Assembly (NCBI GenBank): GCA_045105075.1
Contig: JBGCDD010000238.1
Span: forward strand, 1-17,925
Length of the DNA: 17,925 nt
Origin: JBGCDD01 sp045105075
GTDB lineage: Bacteria; Pseudomonadota; Alphaproteobacteria; Rhodobacterales; Rhodobacteraceae
Reading direction: 5' to 3'
In this document: piece by piece, positions 14,064-17,925 of the stretch
Numbering within the stretch: position 1 is the first letter of the stretch
How the letters are laid out: the number at the start of each line of letters is the position of its first letter
Position numbers and translations under genes: made by a program
The notes under the pieces: model-generated
What the model was told of the DNA's origin: nothing
Databases searched by the model: none
Seen by the model: only the letters and a program-made list of their open reading frames with translations

Positions 14064-17000
14064 ATGGACAATTCGGGCACCACATCCACGTCTTTTGGCG
14101 GCTTCTTTGATGCCGTCCTGATCCCTCAGGCAGGCGCAGACCCGCTCTCCGCAATGCGACAGGCTGTTCCATCGAGCGACGGGCGCGGCGCTCAGGGCGG
14201 CGTCGGGGCCACAACGGAAATGGTTTTTGGCAACAGCGATGCATTCATCGATGGCGTTTTGCTTTCCGACAAATGGTCCGGGGTGATCACCTATAGCTTT
14301 CCGCAGAGCAATTCGGTTTACAATTATTCCAATGTCGGCGTACCCGGCCAGCACCCGGAAGACCTAGAGCGTCAGATGGAAAACTACCAGACGATGCAGG
14401 GCTTCATGCCGATAACGCAACAGATGCAAACAGCTGTGCGTTTCGCCATGAACAACATTCGCGACGCCAATAACAATCCCGTGGATGCGGTTGCGGGCGA
14501 CGGGTTTGCCATTGCCGGTTTCACCAACGCCAACATCTTGTTCGAACCAACCGGCGCGTTTGAAAATGTGAATATCAAGTTCGCGCGCACCACGTCCAGC
14601 ACTGTGCCGGTCGCCGAGGTGTCGGACTTTCTGGGCAATTACAACACCGAACAAATCGAAGACAACGGCGACGTCTGGTTTGGCAGCAATCCGGTTTTCC
14701 TGACCCCGGAGGCTGGCAATTATGCCTGGGCCACCACATTGCACGAAATTGGCCATGCCATGGGGCTGAAGCACGCGCACGAAGACGGTCGCACACCGAT
14801 TCCAACTGCGTTCGACACGATGGAATACACCGTTATGACATACCGGTCCTATGTCGGTGCCGAGAGTGATTTTTACAAAAATGCCGATGGGAGCTTTGCG
14901 CAGACCTATATGATGGCCGACATTGCCGCGCTGCAATATATGTATGGTGCCAATTATGCCATCAACAGTGGTAACACGGCGTACAAATGGAACCCTAATT
15001 CCGGCGACACGCTGGTCAATGGCGAGGTCGGAATTGACGTCGGCGGCAACAAGATTTTCGCCACGCTGTGGGACGGTGGCGGCATCGACAGTTTTGATCT
15101 GACCAGCTACTCCACCACGGTGGTTATTGACCTTCGCCCCGGAGGACATTCGGTCTTTAGCTCTGCGCAACTGGCGGATCTGGGCGATGGCAACTCTGCG
15201 CGCGGCAACATTTTCAACGCCAAACTGTTTCAGGGCAACGAAGCCTCGCTGATCGAAAACGCTTTTGCCGGGTCGGGCAATGATGTGATCCATGGCAACC
15301 AAACGGGCAATGGCCTGTATGGCGGCGACGGCGATGACTCGGTCTATGGCTACGCAGGCGATGACCGTTTGTTCGGCCAGCGCGACGATGACACCCTACG
15401 CGGGGGCGACGGCGATGATCTGCTGTCCGGGGGCGGCGGCAATGACACGCGTTATGGTCAAACCGGCGATGACGAGCTGTACGCTTATTTTGGCTCGGAC
15501 AGTTTGTATGGCGGCACGGGTGCGGACCGGTTGCATGGCGATCAGGGCAACAACGCTCTGTTTGGCGGCAGCGGGAACGACACGTATGTGCATTATGCCA
15601 GCGCCACCAACACTTTTATCGAATTTGCAAACGAAGGCATCGACACACTTGAGATCGCGGCCAGCACCAGCGGAATAGCTGGCTTTGATCTGGCCAATTA
15701 TGCCAACATTGAAAACCTGACATTCACCGGCACGCGGGTTTACACCGGATACGGCGATGCCAACGACAACCGCATTCAGGCCAATGACGGCGGCAACGCG
15801 CTGCTGGGGCGCGGTGGCGATGATACTTTGCGCGGCGGCACTGGCGATGATGTGCTTGATGGAGGCACCGGCGGCGATATCATGTTTGGCCAAGACGGCG
15901 ACGACAAGATCTTTGTCGACAGTCTGGATGACAGCATTTACGAGCTGGCCGGGGGCGGCGAAGACACGATTTATGCCTCGATCAGCTGGGATATGGTGCA
16001 ACGCGACGATGACCTGGAAGAGGTCGAAAATCTGATCCTGACGGGCAGCGACGATCTGAACGGGCGTGGCAACGCGCTCGACAATGTCATGACCGGCAAC
16101 GATGGCTTTAACGTGCTGCGCGGGCTTGAGGGCGACGACACCCTGCGCGGGATGGTCGGTGATGACGCCCTGTTGGGGGGCGCGGGCAATGACACGATGA
16201 TCGCGGGCGGCGGCGCCAACACAATGGATGGCGGCACCGGCAACGACTATATGGTCGGCGGCGACGGCGATGACAGCTATTTCGTCGACGCCACCGACGA
16301 TACGGTGATCGAAGAGGTCAATGGCGGCTATGACACGATTTATTCCAGCATCACTTGGGATCTGGCACTGAGCGGCGACGCAACGGAACGGGTCGAGGCG
16401 CTGTATCTCACCGGCACCGCCACGCTTGATGGCTATGGCAACGTCAAAGACAATTCGCTCAATGGCAACGACGCCTCGAACGAACTGGAAGGGCGCGCCG
16501 GCAATGACACGCTGAACGGCAATGGCGGCGATGATTTTCTCTATGGCGGTGCGGGCAACGACCGGCTGAACGGCGGCGATGGCAATGACGTCTTGTCCGG
16601 CTCGCAGGGCAGCAACATCATGAATGGTCAGGGTGGCAAAGACTCGCTGTATGGGGCCGAAGGCAACGACATCATGAACGGCGGCGGCAATATCGACCTG
16701 GTTCAGGGCGGTGCTGGCAACGACACCATCAAAGGCGCCGCGGGCAACGACACTTTGCTGGGCGAGGCCGGCAACGACAACATCAAAGGCGGCAACGGCG
16801 ATGATATCGTGCAGGGCGGTACCGGCAATGACGTGGTCAGAGGGGGCAATGGCGATGACAACATCAAAGGCAATGGCGGCAATGACATCTTGAACGGCGA
16901 GGCCGGCGATGACACCCTGAACGGCAGCGGCGGAAGTGACGAAATCGACGGCGGCGCAGGTGCGGATTCGATCAAGGGCGGCGGCGGCGCAGATGTTCTG

Positions 17001-17450
17001 GACGGCGGCACCGGCGATGATTTCCTGAACGGTGGCGGCAAGAATGATGTGATGAACGGCGGTAGCGACGATGACCGCATGTTGGGCGGCGGCGGCAATG
17101 ATGTGATGTCGGGCGGCCAGGGCGCAGACGAGCTGGACGGCGGCGCTGGTGATGACGCGCTGAACGGCGACAGCGGCAAGGACGAGCTGACCGGCGGCAG
17201 CGGAGCGGACAGTTTCGAATTCAGCTTGGGCGGCGGGCGCGACACAATCACCGATTTTGAAGACGACACCGACACATTGGTGCTGGAAGAAGCGCTATGG
17301 GGCGGCGGCAAAACCATTGCCGAAGTTCTCAGCGATCATGCCAGCGTTGTAGGAACCACCGTCGTGTTCGATTTTGGCTCGAATACGAAAATCGTGTTGC
17401 TGAACATCACCGATACCGCCATCCTGGCCGACGATCTGGTCCTGATCTAA
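14064..17450 (+). CDS. Serralysin-like RTX metalloprotease (M10B/M10_C, hemolysin-type calcium-binding repeats)
   Basis: This 1128-residue protein has no Sec signal and is predicted to be secreted by a type I system, which is not in the window. The metzincin zinc site is HEIGHAMGLKH (His227, Glu228, His231, His237), followed by a Met-turn with Met258 and Tyr260 (YTVMTYRSY). Residues 1 to about 60 may be a propeptide. Four RTX arrays follow (about 403-510, 574-618, 679-741 and 810-1052), separated by modules of the type IENLTFTGT and VENLILTGSDDLNGRGNALD. The tail has GADSFEFSLGGGRDTITDF and ends in ADDLVLI, a usual type I secretion terminus. Family members are calcium-dependent extracellular proteases. 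At over 1100 residues it is more than twice the length of classical serralysins. I chose ATG 14064, preceded by AGAAAG; the in-frame TTG at 13866 would add 66 residues without family character. Confidence 0.9.
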   Translation: MDNSGTTSTSFGGFFDAVLIPQAGADPLSAMRQAVPSSDGRGAQGGVGATTEMVFGNSDAFIDGVLLSDKWSGVITYSFPQSNSVYNYSNVGVPGQHPEDLERQMENYQTMQGFMPITQQMQTAVRFAMNNIRDANNNPVDAVAGDGFAIAGFTNANILFEPTGAFENVNIKFARTTSSTVPVAEVSDFLGNYNTEQIEDNGDVWFGSNPVFLTPEAGNYAWATTLHEIGHAMGLKHAHEDGRTPIPTAFDTMEYTVMTYRSYVGAESDFYKNADGSFAQTYMMADIAALQYMYGANYAINSGNTAYKWNPNSGDTLVNGEVGIDVGGNKIFATLWDGGGIDSFDLTSYSTTVVIDLRPGGHSVFSSAQLADLGDGNSARGNIFNAKLFQGNEASLIENAFAGSGNDVIHGNQTGNGLYGGDGDDSVYGYAGDDRLFGQRDDDTLRGGDGDDLLSGGGGNDTRYGQTGDDELYAYFGSDSLYGGTGADRLHGDQGNNALFGGSGNDTYVHYASATNTFIEFANEGIDTLEIAASTSGIAGFDLANYANIENLTFTGTRVYTGYGDANDNRIQANDGGNALLGRGGDDTLRGGTGDDVLDGGTGGDIMFGQDGDDKIFVDSLDDSIYELAGGGEDTIYASISWDMVQRDDDLEEVENLILTGSDDLNGRGNALDNVMTGNDGFNVLRGLEGDDTLRGMVGDDALLGGAGNDTMIAGGGANTMDGGTGNDYMVGGDGDDSYFVDATDDTVIEEVNGGYDTIYSSITWDLALSGDATERVEALYLTGTATLDGYGNVKDNSLNGNDASNELEGRAGNDTLNGNGGDDFLYGGAGNDRLNGGDGNDVLSGSQGSNIMNGQGGKDSLYGAEGNDIMNGGGNIDLVQGGAGNDTIKGAAGNDTLLGEAGNDNIKGGNGDDIVQGGTGNDVVRGGNGDDNIKGNGGNDILNGEAGDDTLNGSGGSDEIDGGAGADSIKGGGGADVLDGGTGDDFLNGGGKNDVMNGGSDDDRMLGGGGNDVMSGGQGADELDGGAGDDALNGDSGKDELTGGSGADSFEFSLGGGRDTITDFEDDTDTLVLEEALWGGGKTIAEVLSDHASVVGTTVVFDFGSNTKIVLLNITDTAILADDLVLI
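15270..17219 (+). repeat. RTX nonapeptide-coding repeat arrays (about 51 units in four blocks)
   Basis: The DNA encodes GGxGxDxUx-type nonapeptides with a 27-bp period. Block 1 (15270-15593) has about 12 units, block 2 (15783-15917) about 5, block 3 (16098-16286) about 7, and block 4 (16491-17219) 27 units with no break. The units are diverged at the DNA level, so they are not a simple recent tandem expansion. Each block would form a calcium-binding parallel beta-roll outside the cell. Confidence 0.9.
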
Positions 17451-17749
17451 AGGCGGTATCGGGCGCAGCGCCCCCTGCCCTGTTATCGGCAGCCGTTCGC
17501 TTTTGGCGGCATTTGATGAATAAGGATTTTGGGCCGGTCTCACCACCGCGCGGTCAACAAAAAGACTGGCGAGCCGCAGACACTTTCATTGCGCAACATA
17601 GATCAAACGGTCGTCAACAAAGCGCGTTTAAGCCAGCCAACACGTGCAAACTGGTGAGGCTGCGCAGTCAGGGGGCCAGTCTTGGTGTTGAAAAACCGTG
17701 ACGTTTGTCGCTGAGGTTCACGGCGATATCTGATCCCCAAAGCCGCATG
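17451..17749. other. Non-coding gap between the RTX protease and the last partial gene
   Basis: This gap separates two convergent genes. Possible short stems are GGGC/GCCC (17461-17464 / 17470-17473) and CTGCC/GGCAG (17475-17479 / 17488-17492). Neither has a T-tract, so I do not call a terminator. An open plus-strand frame to 17701 begins inside the protease gene and shows no family features. I see no RNA gene or mobile-element end. Confidence 0.5.
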
Positions 17750-17925
17750 TCACGGGGCGCTTTGGGTTTCTTGCCGATACCATTCGCCCTGTCTGTCGCG
17801 CAGCCGGTCCCAGGACGCTTTTGACGACAGACCTTTCAAATACCCGCCCAGTTGGTCGGACGCGAGACATGGCACATAGTCTGGATCGTAATAGGGCGTT
17901 TCATCCGCAGGGACGTCACGCACGA
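17750..17925 (-). CDS. Unrecognised protein, 3' end (partial)
   Basis: On the minus strand a frame is open from the window edge to TGA (17752-17750), giving the last 57 residues of a longer protein. The sequence has a balanced composition with a tyrosine/proline/aspartate-rich stretch (ETPYYDPDYVPCLASDQLGG) and a basic amphipathic end (SWDRLRDRQGEWYRQETQ). Codon choice looks like that of the real genes nearby, which is the main reason to accept it. I do not recognise the family and assign no function. It is convergent with the RTX protease gene. Confidence 0.5.
   Translation of the reverse strand, partial: VRDVPADETPYYDPDYVPCLASDQLGGYLKGLSSKASWDRLRDRQGEWYRQETQSAP

Noticed and set aside
15270..17219. 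The regular 27-bp periodicity as a CRISPR-like or satellite repeat
   Set aside because: The repeats are coding, diverged at the DNA level and match RTX nonapeptides in frame, with no spacers.
16703..17317. Minus-strand proline/serine-rich frame of about 204 codons
   Set aside because: It arises from reading the GGC/GAC-rich RTX repeats backwards, and its proline/serine periodicity mirrors the nonapeptides.
17297..17701. Plus-strand frame running from inside the protease gene into the gap after it
   Set aside because: It has no start of its own with a Shine-Dalgarno, no family features, and its first half is out of frame with a well-supported gene.

Overview
The window looks like chromosomal DNA of an alphaproteobacterium, most likely a marine Rhodobacteraceae (Roseobacter-type). 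This rests on base composition, on tightly packed transporter operons with ATGA overlaps, on a dimethylglycine/sarcosine dehydrogenase-like FAD-GcvT protein next to an RpiR regulator, and on a large serralysin-like RTX protein. Species cannot be named from this sequence alone.

Layout. (1) 1-408: 3' end of a phytoene-dehydrogenase-like FAD oxidoreductase. (2) 460-5602: an apparently intact five-gene peptide/opine-type (family 5) ABC importer operon: binding protein, two permeases, two ATPases. (3) 5587-7998, minus strand: an 803-residue FAD oxidoreductase fused to an aminomethyltransferase (GcvT) module, overlapping the last ATPase gene tail to tail. (4) 8082-8969: a divergent RpiR/SIS regulator. 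(5) 8983-13071: a polar amino-acid (family 3) ABC importer operon: binding protein, a DUF1444-like secreted protein, two permeases, ATPase. (6) 13129-13770, minus: a LysE-family exporter. (7) 14064-17450: a serralysin-type metalloprotease with about 51 RTX nonapeptides and a type I secretion tail. (8) 17750-17925, minus: the 3' end of an unrecognised gene.

How the genes may work together. The two FAD enzymes, the family 5 importer and the RpiR regulator read as one catabolic neighbourhood: import of a small amino-acid-derived or N-methylated compound, then oxidative demethylation with one-carbon transfer to tetrahydrofolate. The substrate is unknown. The RpiR regulator has repeated GTTTCA half-sites in its divergent promoter region and probably controls its neighbours.

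Main observations. The amino-acid importer operon appears to be decaying. Within about 3.1 kb it has a binding-protein gene without a normal start codon, a frameshift in a signal peptide, a frameshift in the first permease and an amber stop in the second, while the ATPase is intact. The first operon has a 34-bp tandem duplication of the junction between its two permease genes. This makes a chain of three identical ATGCGTGA stop/start overlaps and two identical 13-residue micro-ORFs. A second micro-ORF with stop/start overlaps at both ends lies before the first permease of the decayed operon. I found no mobile element, CRISPR array, tRNA or rRNA.
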